From Lachnospiraceae bacterium (GTDB lineage Bacteria > Bacillota > Clostridia > Lachnospirales > Lachnospiraceae): a DNA stretch of 64,000 nt. The stretch lies in assembly GCA_021771755.1 (NCBI GenBank), contig JAETOL010000002.1:109141-173140 (forward strand). Direction: 5' to 3'. Shown piece by piece: positions 47,249-57,141 of this stretch. The notes under the pieces were generated by a model. It did no database searches. It was not told where the DNA came from and saw nothing but the letters and a program-made list of their open reading frames with translations. The position numbers and the translations under genes are program-made. Numbering within the stretch: position 1 is the first letter of the stretch; each line of letters begins with the position of its first letter.

Positions 47249-47281
47249 TCCTTTGGGTAGTAATGCCCAAAGGATTTTTTT
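47249..47281 (+). terminator. Terminator after rpoC
   Basis: TCCTTTGGG (47249-47257) pairs with CCCAAAGGA (47266-47274), then seven T. Confidence 0.85.
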
Positions 47282-47398
47282 CTGCAACAGGACTGATTTC
47301 TTAAGATTTTGTGAAAAATTTTGGAATAAAATCGAAAAATACAGACAGGCAAACTACCTCATGTTATAATAGGAACACCAATGAAAGGGGGGAGCAGA

Positions 47399-49123
47399 AT
47401 GGAAAAGCAGTTGCCGGTTTCCGTATGGCCGGAGTGGAAGATTGTTGAAAAGATCGGAGAAGGGTCTTTTGGTAAGGTATATAAAGCCCGGAGAACAGAT
47501 CAGGGTAAGACTTTTTATTCTGCGATCAAGGTTATCACCATTCCCTCCAGTCAGGGAGAACTCAGCAGTGTGCGTTCTGAAAATCCGGATGAACAGTCCG
47601 TGAAAGAGTATTTTCATAGTCTTGTGGAAGACTGTATCCAGGAAGTGAATACCATGGAATATTTCCGGGGAAATTCCCATGTGGTTTCTGTAGAAGACTA
47701 CAAGGTAGTGGAATATCTGGATGATATCGGATGGGATATTTATATAAGGATGGAATATCTTACTGGATTTCTCGATTATTGTGCAGGGAAAGAACTGAGC
47801 GAAAAAGAAGTGATCCAGCTGGGAATCGATTTGTGTAAGGCCCTGGAATACTGTCAGAAACAAAATATTATACACAGAGATATCAAACCGGAGAATATTT
47901 TTGTATCCCGTTTTGGAGAGTTTAAGCTGGGAGATTTCGGGATTGCCCGGGAGCTTGACCGGAATGCCAGCGGACTTTCCAAAAAAGGAACTTTTTCTTA
48001 TATGGCGCCAGAGATGTATAAAGGCGAAAATTATGATCACAGAGTGGATATTTATTCATTAGGAATTGTTTTATATAAATTGAGAAATCATAATCGTCTG
48101 CCATTTATCAGCCTGGGAAAACAATTGATCACATACAGAGATAAAGAAAATGCACTGACGAGAAGAATGTCTGGAGAAGAAATTCCTGCACCTGTAGAAG
48201 CTGGCGAAGGACTTAGTCAGGTCATTCGAAAAGCATGCGCGTACAGAAGAGAGGATCGCTATCAAACGGCAGAAGAATTTCGTGAGGCTCTTGAAAGACT
48301 GAAATATCAGACACCTCATCCGGAAAGAAAAAAAGAGACGGAAGAGAAGAAAAAAGTCCAAAGAGCAGAAAAAGAACCTGAAAACAGGCAAAAAAAGGCA
48401 ATAACTACTCATCCAATGACCGATAACGGGAAACGAAAGGCACAGAAGCCGGAAAATGACCGTAAACCGGGACAAAGGACAGGGAATGCTACGCCTAAAA
48501 AAAGAAAGTTTGATCCTCTGGTGGCTGCAGTGATCATTATGACAATTGCAGTATGTGTGGTTATAGGAGTTTGTATATGGCTGGTCAGAGAAAGCGCAGA
48601 ACTTCGGAGACTGAAACAGTCCGTTACAGAAACTGTGGAATCTGCAGAAAATAAGCAGCTGCAGGATACTCTCAAAAAGATTTCATCGCAGGCGACTGAG
48701 ATTACAGAAAATCTGAATAATTATAACTGGATTGGATCAGAGCAGGAGGGACGGATCAGTTATCTGAAAACAGAAGGAGAAGAAACAGATTTGATGAAGG
48801 TCCTGATCTATCCTAAGATTTCAGAAGACGGGTGCTACGAAGAGTATTATTACTGGGAGGGAGAGCTGTTCTTTGCCTACATATGGGCAGACCACCACTG
48901 TATTCCGGAATTGAAAGAAGGAGAACAGAGGGTAGATCTCTATTATTATGATGAAGGCGAACTGATACGCTGGATAGATGAAAACAATATATGTCATGAT
49001 AATGAAACAGACAACCATGAGTATTTACAGAGAGAAGAGAAATACCTGGACAATGCGGAAAAATTTGCGATGGAGCTGAACATGGGAACTTCGGCAGAAA
49101 GGACAGGAGATAATATTGGATAG
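47399..49123 (+). CDS. Membrane-anchored Ser/Thr protein kinase
   Basis: 574 residues, Hanks-type kinase. Glycine loop GEGSFGKVYKAR, ATP lysine in YSAIKVI, catalytic Asp161 in HRDIKPEN, DFGIAR, and SYMAPEMYKGENYDHRVDIY. A basic linker (residues 300-370) leads to one TM helix (about 375-397, VAAVIIMTIAVCVVIGVCIW) and a 170-residue outer domain without PASTA repeats. An extended -10 (TGTTATAAT, 47362-47370) lies upstream. Forms a three-gene unit with a PP2C phosphatase and an unknown protein. Differs from PrkC, which has PASTA domains and binds muropeptides, so the signal sensed is unknown. Confidence 0.9.
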   Translation: MEKQLPVSVWPEWKIVEKIGEGSFGKVYKARRTDQGKTFYSAIKVITIPSSQGELSSVRSENPDEQSVKEYFHSLVEDCIQEVNTMEYFRGNSHVVSVEDYKVVEYLDDIGWDIYIRMEYLTGFLDYCAGKELSEKEVIQLGIDLCKALEYCQKQNIIHRDIKPENIFVSRFGEFKLGDFGIARELDRNASGLSKKGTFSYMAPEMYKGENYDHRVDIYSLGIVLYKLRNHNRLPFISLGKQLITYRDKENALTRRMSGEEIPAPVEAGEGLSQVIRKACAYRREDRYQTAEEFREALERLKYQTPHPERKKETEEKKKVQRAEKEPENRQKKAITTHPMTDNGKRKAQKPENDRKPGQRTGNATPKKRKFDPLVAAVIIMTIAVCVVIGVCIWLVRESAELRRLKQSVTETVESAENKQLQDTLKKISSQATEITENLNNYNWIGSEQEGRISYLKTEGEETDLMKVLIYPKISEDGCYEEYYYWEGELFFAYIWADHHCIPELKEGEQRVDLYYYDEGELIRWIDENNICHDNETDNHEYLQREEKYLDNAEKFAMELNMGTSAERTGDNIG

Positions 49124-49985
49124 GCAGAAGATGTCGTATCGGATCGAATATGCTTATGTATGTCATATAGGCAAGGTACGAAATAATAATGAAGATAACT
49201 TCTGGTGCTGCGGAGAATCCCTTCCTGCACAGAACCAGGGAATGGATCATATCAGAAGCGGAAGTGTCTCTCAGTCAGAACTTCCGCTTCTGGCGGTATT
49301 TGACGGTATGGGTGGAGAAAGCTGCGGGGAAATGGCGTCTTTCCTGGCTGCTGATGCCTGCGGAGAATATTATGACCAGAAAAAGAAACAGTTTCCAAAA
49401 GATCCAGAGGGATTTCTGAAGAAAATCTGTACGGAGATGAACCGGGCAGTGTGTGATTACAGTACAGAAAATAAAATACGTAGTATGGGGACCACAGCAG
49501 CAATGCTGGTATTTTCCGGAGAAGGCGCCTATGGATGTAATCTTGGAGACAGCAGAATCTATCAGTCGGGAGAGGGACTTTTAAGACGTGTTTCACAGGA
49601 TCATGTTTTGGGAGGTTCTCTGTTTGGTAAATCGCCTCTTGTTCAATATGTAGGGATTCCGGAAGAACATATGGCTTTGGAACCGTCTCTGGTGAGACTT
49701 GATCCGATGCCTGGAATGCGGTATCTGCTGTGTTCAGACGGATTGACAGATATGCTTTCAGACGGAGAGATTGCAGATATTCTGACGAGAGAGATAACCG
49801 TCCGTGAAACGGTAGAACTTCTTCTGGATCGTGCTTTGAAAAAAGGTGGAAGAGACAATACAACCGTAGTGCTCTGCGAAGTCAGAGAGACAGAAAAAAA
49901 CTGGCTCCGGAGATGGGTTGATAAAATTCGCAAAAGATATGAGGGTGAAAAAGATGAAGAACCGAATGCAGGATCTGGATTTTGA
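49116..49985 (+). CDS. PP2C-family Ser/Thr phosphatase
   Basis: 289 residues. Metal-binding PP2C motifs: NNNEDNFW, FDGMGGESCGEMAS, GTTAAMLVF, NLGDSRIYQ, CSDGLTDMLSDGE and GGRDNTTVV. It should reverse phosphorylation by the kinase encoded just upstream. A TTG start at 49116, 6 bases from AGGAG and overlapping the kinase stop by 8 bases, is preferred over an ATG at 49131 that has a poorer site. The C-terminus is a basic extension (WLRRWVDKIRKRYEGE). Confidence 0.88.
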   Translation: MDRQKMSYRIEYAYVCHIGKVRNNNEDNFWCCGESLPAQNQGMDHIRSGSVSQSELPLLAVFDGMGGESCGEMASFLAADACGEYYDQKKKQFPKDPEGFLKKICTEMNRAVCDYSTENKIRSMGTTAAMLVFSGEGAYGCNLGDSRIYQSGEGLLRRVSQDHVLGGSLFGKSPLVQYVGIPEEHMALEPSLVRLDPMPGMRYLLCSDGLTDMLSDGEIADILTREITVRETVELLLDRALKKGGRDNTTVVLCEVRETEKNWLRRWVDKIRKRYEGEKDEEPNAGSGF

Positions 49986-51174
49986 ACAGACAGTTGCGTT
50001 TGACAGAGTAGAAGAATTTGAATTTACGCGAAAAGCAGCTCAGCGTTTCAGACAGGTGGTCAGTCTGGAAGGATTTGAAGACGAAGATGCAGATGTGATC
50101 TTTCATTATCTTTATAAAGAGATGGAACTGGTTTCCTTTGGGGATCATCTGAAACGCTATATTTATGAGAGGGCAGGACTGGAGGAACCTTATGGAGAAG
50201 TGACACAGGATATTTACAGAGATATTGTGATTGATTCCTTTCACGAAACCTGTACGCCAAAATCCATGAAACCCACCTCCACGAAACTGACTTCACTGGT
50301 AAACAACTGGCTTACACAGGCATCGGTAAAAAGAGAGACGGTTTTTCTTCTGGGATTTGGACTGAAGATGAGTGCAGATGATGTGTCGGATTTTCTTACT
50401 AGAGTATTGAGAGAGCAGGATTTTGATTTTCATAATCCGGAAGAGGTGATCTACTGGTACTGTTATTTTCAGCAGCACGGTTATCACAAGGCGGAAGAAC
50501 TGAAAAAAAGATACGCAGAGCTGAAACCGGATGAAGACTACACAGAGGCATCCCGAGTGTTTTCCGGAGGTCTGTGTCTGGATACGGAAGAAAAACTGTT
50601 GCGATATCTGGCATATGTCAAAGCGGGTGCCGATGATCCTATGTCAGAAAAGAGTCAGGCCTTTCAGGAATTTCAGAAACTTTTGAACAGAGCGAAGGAA
50701 ATTATCGCTTCTATGTATCAGGGGGATGAGGAAGAAAAAGAACGTGGAAAAGTGTGGACAGTTACAGATATTTCGGATTCTGATGTGGAAAAGGTTATCT
50801 GCAGCGGGATACCGGTAAATAAAATGGGAAATCTGAAAAAAATGTCCGCATCCATTCTTGCAAAGCACTTTAGCCAGAAGCGTTTCAGCCGGCAGAGGAT
50901 CAACAGCATCATGAACCATAAACTGCCGGTGGAGAGATTTGACCTGATCACACTGGAATTTTTTATTGTGTCTCAGGAGATGCAGGATGAAGATCCTTAT
51001 CAGAGATATCGCCATTTTCTGGATGAGATACAGGAAGTACTTCATAAATGCGGCATGAGCGAGATCTATATCGTAAATCCATATGAATGTTTTTTACTGA
51101 TGTGTCTTTTGACAGACTGCCCGCTGGCTGTTTTTGCCGATATTTGGGAAATGTCTTATGAGGAAATGGAATAA
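49954..51174 (+). CDS. Unknown protein linked to kinase-phosphatase pair
   Basis: 406 residues, start at ATG 49954 behind GAGGGTG, overlapping the phosphatase by 32 bases. Helical and soluble with no TM segment. Visible features: TSLVNNWLTQASVKRETVFLLG, a winged-helix-like middle, and a C-terminal region SASILAKHFSQKRFSRQRIN. I do not recognise a family. The tight overlap suggests it works with, or is a substrate of, the kinase. No obvious phosphoacceptor motif can be named. Confidence 0.7.
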   Translation: MKNRMQDLDFEQTVAFDRVEEFEFTRKAAQRFRQVVSLEGFEDEDADVIFHYLYKEMELVSFGDHLKRYIYERAGLEEPYGEVTQDIYRDIVIDSFHETCTPKSMKPTSTKLTSLVNNWLTQASVKRETVFLLGFGLKMSADDVSDFLTRVLREQDFDFHNPEEVIYWYCYFQQHGYHKAEELKKRYAELKPDEDYTEASRVFSGGLCLDTEEKLLRYLAYVKAGADDPMSEKSQAFQEFQKLLNRAKEIIASMYQGDEEEKERGKVWTVTDISDSDVEKVICSGIPVNKMGNLKKMSASILAKHFSQKRFSRQRINSIMNHKLPVERFDLITLEFFIVSQEMQDEDPYQRYRHFLDEIQEVLHKCGMSEIYIVNPYECFLLMCLLTDCPLAVFADIWEMSYEEME

Positions 51175-51220
51175 ATAAGAAGAAATAAGAAAAACCTGGG
51201 TTAAATTTAAAGAAAATACC

Positions 51221-51249
51221 TTGACAGCCGTATTTTTACAGGATATAAT
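51221..51249 (+). promoter_or_regulatory. Promoter of rpsL-rpsG-fusA (str) operon
   Basis: Consensus TTGACA (51221-51226), 17-bp spacer, TATAAT (51244-51249), 112 bases upstream of rpsL. Confidence 0.88.
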
Positions 51250-51360
51250 GAGCAGGCGTGCAATAGGAATGCTCTTCTTTTTGTGCGTGAAAATTTGACA
51301 ATAGCAACCGCAAGAACCCCATGGGGAGTCCATGGAGAATTAATCGGGAGGTGAAATGGA

Positions 51361-51777
51361 ATGCCAACATTCAACCAGTTAGTAAGAAAAGGACGTCAGA
51401 CCACTGTAAAGAAATCTACAGCACCGGCTCTGCAGAAGACATTCAACTCTTTAAGAAAGAAAGCAGTAGAGCAGTCTGCACCGCAGAAACGTGGCGTTTG
51501 TACAGCAGTTAAAACTGCAACCCCTAAAAAACCTAACTCCGCTCTTAGAAAGATCGCCAGAGTTCGTCTTTCCAACGGAATCGAGGTAACAAGCTACATT
51601 CCGGGAGAGGGACACAACCTTCAGGAGCATAGCGTTGTTCTTATCCGTGGTGGTAGGGTTAAAGACTTACCTGGTACAAGATACCACATCATCAGAGGTA
51701 CTCTTGATACTGCAGGTGTAGCAAACAGAAAACAGGCTCGCTCCAAATACGGCGCTAAGAGACCGAAAAAGAAATAA
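51361..51777 (+). CDS. rpsL: 30S ribosomal protein S12
   Basis: 138 residues, decoding-site protein. Streptomycin-determining lysines are wild type in [11 protein letters not shown] and [21 protein letters not shown] precedes the ATG. Confidence 0.99.
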   Translation: MPTFNQLVRKGRQTTVKKSTAPALQKTFNSLRKKAVEQSAPQKRGVCTAVKTATPKKPNSALRKIARVRLSNGIEVTSYIPGEGHNLQEHSVVLIRGGRVKDLPGTRYHIIRGTLDTAGVANRKQARSKYGAKRPKKK

Positions 51778-51778
51778 A

Positions 51779-51867
51779 GCAAATTTCGCAGCGTAGCGAA
51801 GAAATTTGCGATGCTTCTCGATTGCAAAGCGATTGAGAAGGTTCCCGTCTTACTGAAAGGCAGGGAC
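51779..51867 (+). promoter_or_regulatory. Hairpin cluster in rpsL-rpsG spacer
   Basis: The 255-base spacer begins with three successive stem-loops: GCAAATTTC/GAAATTTGC (51779-51809), CTTCTC..ATTGC-AAA-GCGAT..GAGAAG (51814-51840), and GTTCCC/GGGAC (51841-51867). None has a T-run. S7 represses its own message at the S12-S7 spacer in E. coli; this may be the equivalent control region or an RNA processing site. The rest, 51868-52032, shows GGTAT/ATACC (about 51917-51931) and nothing else clear. Confidence 0.45.
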
Positions 51868-51954
51868 ACAACATTATCTATCATTTGTAGAATCACTAAC
51901 AGCTATAAATTTGTACGGTATTCCATATACCCTGTCGGTTGCGGGTTAATATAG

Positions 51955-52503
<549 letters not shown>

Positions 52504-52521
52504 TTAGAGGAGGAAAATCCA

Positions 52522-54639
52522 TTGGCTGGAAGAGAATATCCATTAGAAAGAACCAGAAACATCGGTATCATGGCGCATATCGATGCTGGTAAAACTACAA
52601 CAACAGAGCGTATTCTTTACTATACCGGCGTTAACTACAAGATTGGTGATACTCATGAAGGTACTGCTACCATGGACTGGATGGAGCAGGAGCAGGAAAG
52701 AGGTATCACAATCACTTCAGCAGCTACAACATGTCACTGGACTCTGCAGGAAAACTGCAAGCCGAAAGCAGGAGCTCTTGAGCATCGTATCAACATCATT
52801 GATACCCCTGGACACGTTGACTTTACTGTTGAGGTAGAGCGTTCTCTTCGTGTATTAGACGGCGCTGTTGGCGTTTTCTGTGCAAAGGGTGGCGTTGAGC
52901 CGCAGTCTGAAAACGTATGGCGTCAGGCTGACACATACAACGTACCGAGAATGGCATTTATCAATAAAATGGACATCCTCGGCGCTGATTTCTACGGAGC
53001 TGTAGAGCAGATCAAGACCCGTCTGGGCAAAAATGCTATCTGCATCCAGCTTCCAATTGGTAAAGAAGATGAATTTAAGGGAATCATTGACCTGTTCGAG
53101 ATGAAAGCTTACATCTACAACGATGACAAGGGTGATGATATCTCTATCGTTGATATTCCGGAAGAAATGAAGGATGACGCAGAGCTGTATCGTACAGAGC
53201 TTGTAGAGAAGATCTGTGAGCTTGACGATGATCTGATGATGGAGTATCTGGAAGGTGAAGAACCGTCTGTAGAAGTAATGAAAGCAGCACTTAGAAAAGC
53301 TACATGTGAGTGTGCAGCTGTTCCGGTTTGCTGTGGTACTGCTTACAGAAACAAAGGTGTTCAGAAGCTTCTTGATGCAATCATTGAGTATATGCCGTCT
53401 CCGCTTGATGTACCGGCTATCGACGGAACAGACCTTGAGGGAAATGAAATTGTAAGACACTCTTCTGATGAAGAGCCGTTCGCAGCACTTGCATTCAAGA
53501 TCATGGCTGACCCGTTCGTAGGAAAGCTTGCTTTCTTCCGTGTATATTCAGGAACAATGAATTCCGGTTCTTACGTTCTGAACTCCTCTAAAGGAAAGAA
53601 AGAGCGTGTAGGACGTATCCTTCAGATGCATGCGAATAAGAGACAGGAGATTGACAAAGTTTACTCCGGCGATATCGCAGCAGCAGTAGGATTCAAAGTA
53701 ACAGGTACAGGTGATACCATCTGCGACGAGCAGCATCCGGTTATCCTGGAATCCATGGAATTCCCGGAACCTGTTATCGAGCTTGCAATCGAGCCTAAGA
53801 CAAAAGCAGGCCAGGGTAAACTTGGCGAAGCTCTTGTTAAACTGGCAGAGGAAGACCCGACATTCCGTGCTCATACAAACCAGGAAACTGGTCAGACAAT
53901 CATCGCCGGAATGGGTGAGCTTCATCTGGAGATCATCGTTGACCGTCTCCTTCGTGAATTCAAGGTAGAGGCTAACGTAGGTGCTCCTCAGGTTGCTTAT
54001 AAAGAGACAATTACGAAAGCTGTTGAAGTTGACAGCAAATATGCAAAACAGTCCGGTGGTCGTGGTCAGTACGGTCACTGTAAAGTTAAATTCGAGCCTA
54101 TGGATGCCAACGGCGAAGAACTGTACAAGTTTGAGTCTACTGTTGTCGGCGGTGCTATTCCGAAGGAATATATCCCGGCAGTTGGTGAAGGTATCGAAGA
54201 GGCAATGAAGGCTGGACAGCTTGGCGGATATCCGGTTGTTGGTATCCATGCTAACGTATATGACGGTTCCTACCATGAAGTCGACTCTTCTGAGATGGCA
54301 TTCCACATTGCAGGTTCTCTTGCATTCAAGGATGCTATGCAGAAGGCATCCCCGATTCTCCTTGAGCCAATCATGAGAGTTGAGGTTACTACTCCGGAGG
54401 ATTACATGGGTGATGTTATCGGTGATATCAACTCCCGTCGTGGTCGTATCGAGGGTATGGATGATATCGGCGGAGGTAAGATGATCCGTGGTTTCGTTCC
54501 GCTTTCCGAAATGTTCGGATATGCAACAGACCTTCGTTCCAGAACTCAGGGACGTGGTAACTACTCCATGTTCTTCGAGAAATATGAGCCGGTTCCGAAG
54601 TCCGTACAGGAAAAGATCCTTTCCAAGAAAGACGCTTAA
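52522..54639 (+). CDS. fusA: Elongation factor G
   Basis: 705-residue translocase GTPase. TTG start at 52522 behind AGAGGAGGAA. G1 [10 protein letters not shown]2 region [13 protein letters not shown]3 DTPGHVDF, G4 NKMD. Domains II-V complete, ending [15 protein letters not shown]. No fusidic-acid lesions were assessed. 18 bases after rpsG. Confidence 0.99.
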   Translation: MAGREYPLERTRNIGIMAHIDAGKTTTTERILYYTGVNYKIGDTHEGTATMDWMEQEQERGITITSAATTCHWTLQENCKPKAGALEHRINIIDTPGHVDFTVEVERSLRVLDGAVGVFCAKGGVEPQSENVWRQADTYNVPRMAFINKMDILGADFYGAVEQIKTRLGKNAICIQLPIGKEDEFKGIIDLFEMKAYIYNDDKGDDISIVDIPEEMKDDAELYRTELVEKICELDDDLMMEYLEGEEPSVEVMKAALRKATCECAAVPVCCGTAYRNKGVQKLLDAIIEYMPSPLDVPAIDGTDLEGNEIVRHSSDEEPFAALAFKIMADPFVGKLAFFRVYSGTMNSGSYVLNSSKGKKERVGRILQMHANKRQEIDKVYSGDIAAAVGFKVTGTGDTICDEQHPVILESMEFPEPVIELAIEPKTKAGQGKLGEALVKLAEEDPTFRAHTNQETGQTIIAGMGELHLEIIVDRLLREFKVEANVGAPQVAYKETITKAVEVDSKYAKQSGGRGQYGHCKVKFEPMDANGEELYKFESTVVGGAIPKEYIPAVGEGIEEAMKAGQLGGYPVVGIHANVYDGSYHEVDSSEMAFHIAGSLAFKDAMQKASPILLEPIMRVEVTTPEDYMGDVIGDINSRRGRIEGMDDIGGGKMIRGFVPLSEMFGYATDLRSRTQGRGNYSMFFEKYEPVPKSVQEKILSKKDA

Positions 54640-54655
54640 TCGATTCATAAAATAC

Positions 54656-54684
54656 TTGCAAATATCCTTGATTTGCAATATAAT
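54656..54684 (+). promoter_or_regulatory. Promoter of tuf
   Basis: TTGCAA (54656-54661), 17-bp spacer, TATAAT (54679-54684), 74 bases before the tuf start; gives tuf independent transcription. Confidence 0.75.
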
Positions 54685-54757
54685 CAAGGATAGTAAGTTT
54701 ACTTTAAAAAAATCTGCTCTGATAGAAAGAGCCAAGTTTTAAGGAGGACATTTTAAA

Positions 54758-55951
54758 ATGGCAAAGGCTAAGTTTGAGAGAAGCAAACCGCATTGTAACA
54801 TTGGTACCATTGGACACGTAGACCATGGTAAAACAACACTTACAGCAGCTATTACTAAAGTTCTGTCTGAGAGAGTAGCTGGTAACTCCGCTACAGCTTT
54901 CGAGAACATCGATAAAGCTCCGGAAGAAAGAGAGCGTGGTATCACAATCTCCACAGCACACGTTGAGTATGAGACAGAGAAGAGACATTATGCACACGTT
55001 GACTGCCCAGGACATGCTGACTACGTTAAGAACATGATCACTGGTGCTGCTCAGATGGACGGCGCTATCCTTGTTGTTGCAGCTACAGACGGTGTTATGG
55101 CTCAGACTAAAGAGCACATCCTTCTTTCCCGTCAGGTAGGTGTTCCTTACATCGTTGTATTCATGAACAAATGTGACATGGTTGACGATGAGGAGCTTCT
55201 TGAGCTGGTTGAGATGGAGATCCGTGAGCTTCTTTCCGAGTATGACTTCCCGGGCGATGACATTCCGGTTATCCAGGGTTCTGCTCTTAAAGCTCTTGAA
55301 AATCCGAACAGCGAGTGGGGCGACAAGATCATGGAGCTCATGGCTGCAGTAGATAGCTACATCCCGGATCCGAAGCGTGACACAGATAAAGACTTCGTTA
55401 TGCCTGTAGAGGACGTATTCTCTATCACAGGTCGTGGTACTGTTGCAACAGGCCGTGTTGAGGCTGGTGTTCTTCACGTATCTGAGGAAGTTGAAATCGT
55501 TGGTATCAAAGAAGAGACACGTAAAGTTGTTGTAACTGGTATCGAGATGTTCCGTAAGCTTCTTGACGAGGCTCAGGCTGGTGACAACATCGGTGCACTT
55601 CTTCGTGGTGTTCAGAGAAACGAGATCGAGCGTGGACAGGTTCTTGCTAAACCAGGCACAATCACATGCCATACAAAATTCACAGCTCAGGTTTACGTTC
55701 TGACAAAAGACGAGGGTGGCCGTCATACACCGTTCTTCAACAACTATCGTCCGCAGTTCTACTTCAGAACAACTGACGTAACAGGTGTTTGCAACCTTCC
55801 AGAAGGAACAGAGATGTGCATGCCTGGAGATAACATCGAGATGACAATCGAGCTGATTCATCCGATCGCTATGGCTCAGGGTCTTACATTCGCTATCCGT
55901 GAAGGCGGACGTACTGTAGGATCAGGCCGTGTTGCTACAGTTATCGAGTAA
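54758..55951 (+). CDS. tuf: Elongation factor Tu
   Basis: 397 residues. G1 [10 protein letters not shown]3 [13 protein letters not shown]4 NKCDMVDD. The last 18 codons ([17 protein letters not shown] and stop) lie inside the left direct repeat of the mobile element that follows, so this tail was probably supplied by the element on integration; the displaced original tail is at 63885-63940 and encodes the same residues with silent differences. The protein is therefore unaltered. Confidence 0.99.
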   Translation: MAKAKFERSKPHCNIGTIGHVDHGKTTLTAAITKVLSERVAGNSATAFENIDKAPEERERGITISTAHVEYETEKRHYAHVDCPGHADYVKNMITGAAQMDGAILVVAATDGVMAQTKEHILLSRQVGVPYIVVFMNKCDMVDDEELLELVEMEIRELLSEYDFPGDDIPVIQGSALKALENPNSEWGDKIMELMAAVDSYIPDPKRDTDKDFVMPVEDVFSITGRGTVATGRVEAGVLHVSEEVEIVGIKEETRKVVVTGIEMFRKLLDEAQAGDNIGALLRGVQRNEIERGQVLAKPGTITCHTKFTAQVYVLTKDEGGRHTPFFNNYRPQFYFRTTDVTGVCNLPEGTEMCMPGDNIEMTIELIHPIAMAQGLTFAIREGGRTVGSGRVATVIE

Positions 55952-55953
55952 TC
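55898..55953 (+). repeat. attL direct repeat (3' end of tuf)
   Basis: 56-bp segment repeated at 63885-63940 with two mismatches (C55906/T63893 and A55939/T63926). The longest identical core is 32 bp, 55907-55938. Confidence 0.92.
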
Positions 55954-56018
55954 ACTGATTATCAGATAAATTATATATAGTGTTATCGTAAGATAACTTT
56001 GTGTCCAAGCGTAAGATG

Positions 56019-56048
56019 CCCCGGAAACCTTGTGTTTCTGGGGTTTTT
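56019..56048 (+). terminator. Terminator after tuf, encoded by the element
   Basis: CCCCGGAAAC (56019-56028) and GTTTCTGGGG (56034-56043) with one G-U, then TTTTT. It lies inside the element, so tuf now ends on element-supplied sequence. Confidence 0.8.
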
Positions 56049-56158
56049 CTGTATCTTAAAGAGAGAATGATTTGAAAAATTATAAGTAGAGAAATAGCGA
56101 AATATTTATCAGCAAGATAAAATACAGATAAATTTAAAATTGAAAAATAAGACCAGTG

Positions 56159-56175
56159 GTGCCAAAACGGTGCCC
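56159..56175. repeat. Terminal motif, left (probable integrase arm site)
   Basis: GGTGCCAAAACGGTGCC, itself two GGTGCC copies 5 bases apart; identical to 63765-63781 at the other end, same orientation. Likely arm-type binding site of the integrase or excisionase. Confidence 0.6.
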
Positions 56176-56182
56176 AAAAAGA

Positions 56183-56223
56183 AACTCCTGCGAATGTTTG
56201 CCATTCACAGGAGTGATTTTTTA
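56183..56223. terminator. Bidirectional terminator after xre gene
   Basis: ACTCCTG (56185-56191) / CAGGAGT (56209-56215) with inner GAATG/CATTC and T-runs on both strands; ends the minus-strand regulator. Confidence 0.7.
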
Positions 56224-56703
56224 CCAACCTTTAATCTGCTTGATCTGTTCAGCACGTTTCGGATCTCGATGATATTGCAGTTTCAGACGGATTGTTTCTA
56301 CAACTTCCTGTCTGGCTTCATCATCAAGCTGATAGAATGATGTAAGTAGATTATCTACATCAGGCATACTATTTTTGCCAAAAAGATACATCAACGGATA
56401 CATAGAATTTTTTAAGTAAGTCTTTACACGACTTGCGTCTAAGGCTCCGTTCAAACCGTCTGGAAGTGTAGGATAAATCTCTTCTTCCTTAATTGTGCCA
56501 GAAAATGGACTGGCAGAACATATCTCATTCACATCAATTTGCAATTCGTTTGCAAGTCTTAAAGCAAAATCAAATCGAATATTGGAATCTTTTTGAATGA
56601 TTGAATATAAGGTTGTAGCACTGATTCCAGTTGCTTTTGCAATTTTACGGACATTTGTGCCTTTTTCATCAAGATATTTCTTTAAATTTTTACCGTCACC
56701 CAT
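56221..56703 (-). CDS. XRE-family transcriptional regulator
   Basis: 160 residues. Cro/CI-type HTH: LKKYLDEKGTNVRKIAKATG, SATTLYSIIQKDSNIRFDFA. A C-terminal part of about 80 residues contains SFYQLDDEARQEVVETIRLK. Start at 56703, behind AAGGAGG; an ATG 18 bases upstream overlaps that site. Divergent from xis-int, with TACGAA palindromes between, so it is the probable repressor of excision. Confidence 0.85.
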   Translation of the reverse strand: MGDGKNLKKYLDEKGTNVRKIAKATGISATTLYSIIQKDSNIRFDFALRLANELQIDVNEICSASPFSGTIKEEEIYPTLPDGLNGALDASRVKTYLKNSMYPLMYLFGKNSMPDVDNLLTSFYQLDDEARQEVVETIRLKLQYHRDPKRAEQIKQIKGW

Positions 56704-56799
56704 AGAATCCTCCTTTTTCATATATTAAAAAAATACGAAAAACATAAATCTATTAAATATCATATCACAGATTTGGAATAAAATAAAGAAAAAATAATA

Positions 56800-56812
56800 T
56801 ACGAAATTCGTA
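56800..56812. promoter_or_regulatory. Palindromic operator O1
   Basis: TACGAA-A-TTCGTA, perfect 6-bp arms around one base. A TACGAA half site follows at about 56823. Confidence 0.65.
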
Positions 56813-56831
56813 AAAATGTAATTACGAAATA

Positions 56832-56860
56832 TTGACAACGATTAAAATACATGATATTAT
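56832..56860 (+). promoter_or_regulatory. Promoter of xis-int
   Basis: TTGACA (56832-56837), 17-bp spacer, TATTAT (56855-56860), bracketed by operator-like palindromes at 56800 and 56866. Confidence 0.8.
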
Positions 56861-56865
56861 CAATT

Positions 56866-56878
56866 TACGAAAATCGTA
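56866..56878. promoter_or_regulatory. Palindromic operator O2
   Basis: TACGA-AAA-TCGTA just downstream of the xis-int -10 box; same half site as O1, positioned to block transcription. Confidence 0.6.
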
Positions 56879-56934
56879 CAAATACAAAATACAGTAAACG
56901 TATTTGAAGTCTAAAGAGGAAAGGAGGATGCAAA

Positions 56935-57129
56935 ATGGCAAGCTACAATTATATGATGAGTGCTGATGAAGTGGCACAGGAATTAAACTGTTCAAAATCT
57001 CATGCCTATAAACTGGTAAAAGCTATGAATAAGGAACTGGCTGCACAGGGATATATTACGATGGCTGGAAGAATACCAAAGGCATTTTGGGCAAAAAAGA
57101 TGTATGGCTATGAAATAGCAGGAAATTAA
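56935..57129 (+). CDS. Excisionase-like small HTH protein
   Basis: 64 residues with a MerR/excisionase-type HTH: MSADEVAQELNCSKSHAYKL, followed by a short wing. AAAGGAGG lies 7 bases before the ATG. It precedes the integrase by 12 bases, the usual xis-int order, and probably sets the direction of recombination. It could instead be a small transcription factor. Confidence 0.75.
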   Translation: MASYNYMMSADEVAQELNCSKSHAYKLVKAMNKELAAQGYITMAGRIPKAFWAKKMYGYEIAGN

Positions 57130-57141
57130 AGGAGGATCAAT

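Noticed and set aside
53548..55861. Two long minus-strand frames opposite fusA and tuf
   Set aside because: Produced by strong codon bias of highly expressed genes; both are antisense to intact elongation factor genes.
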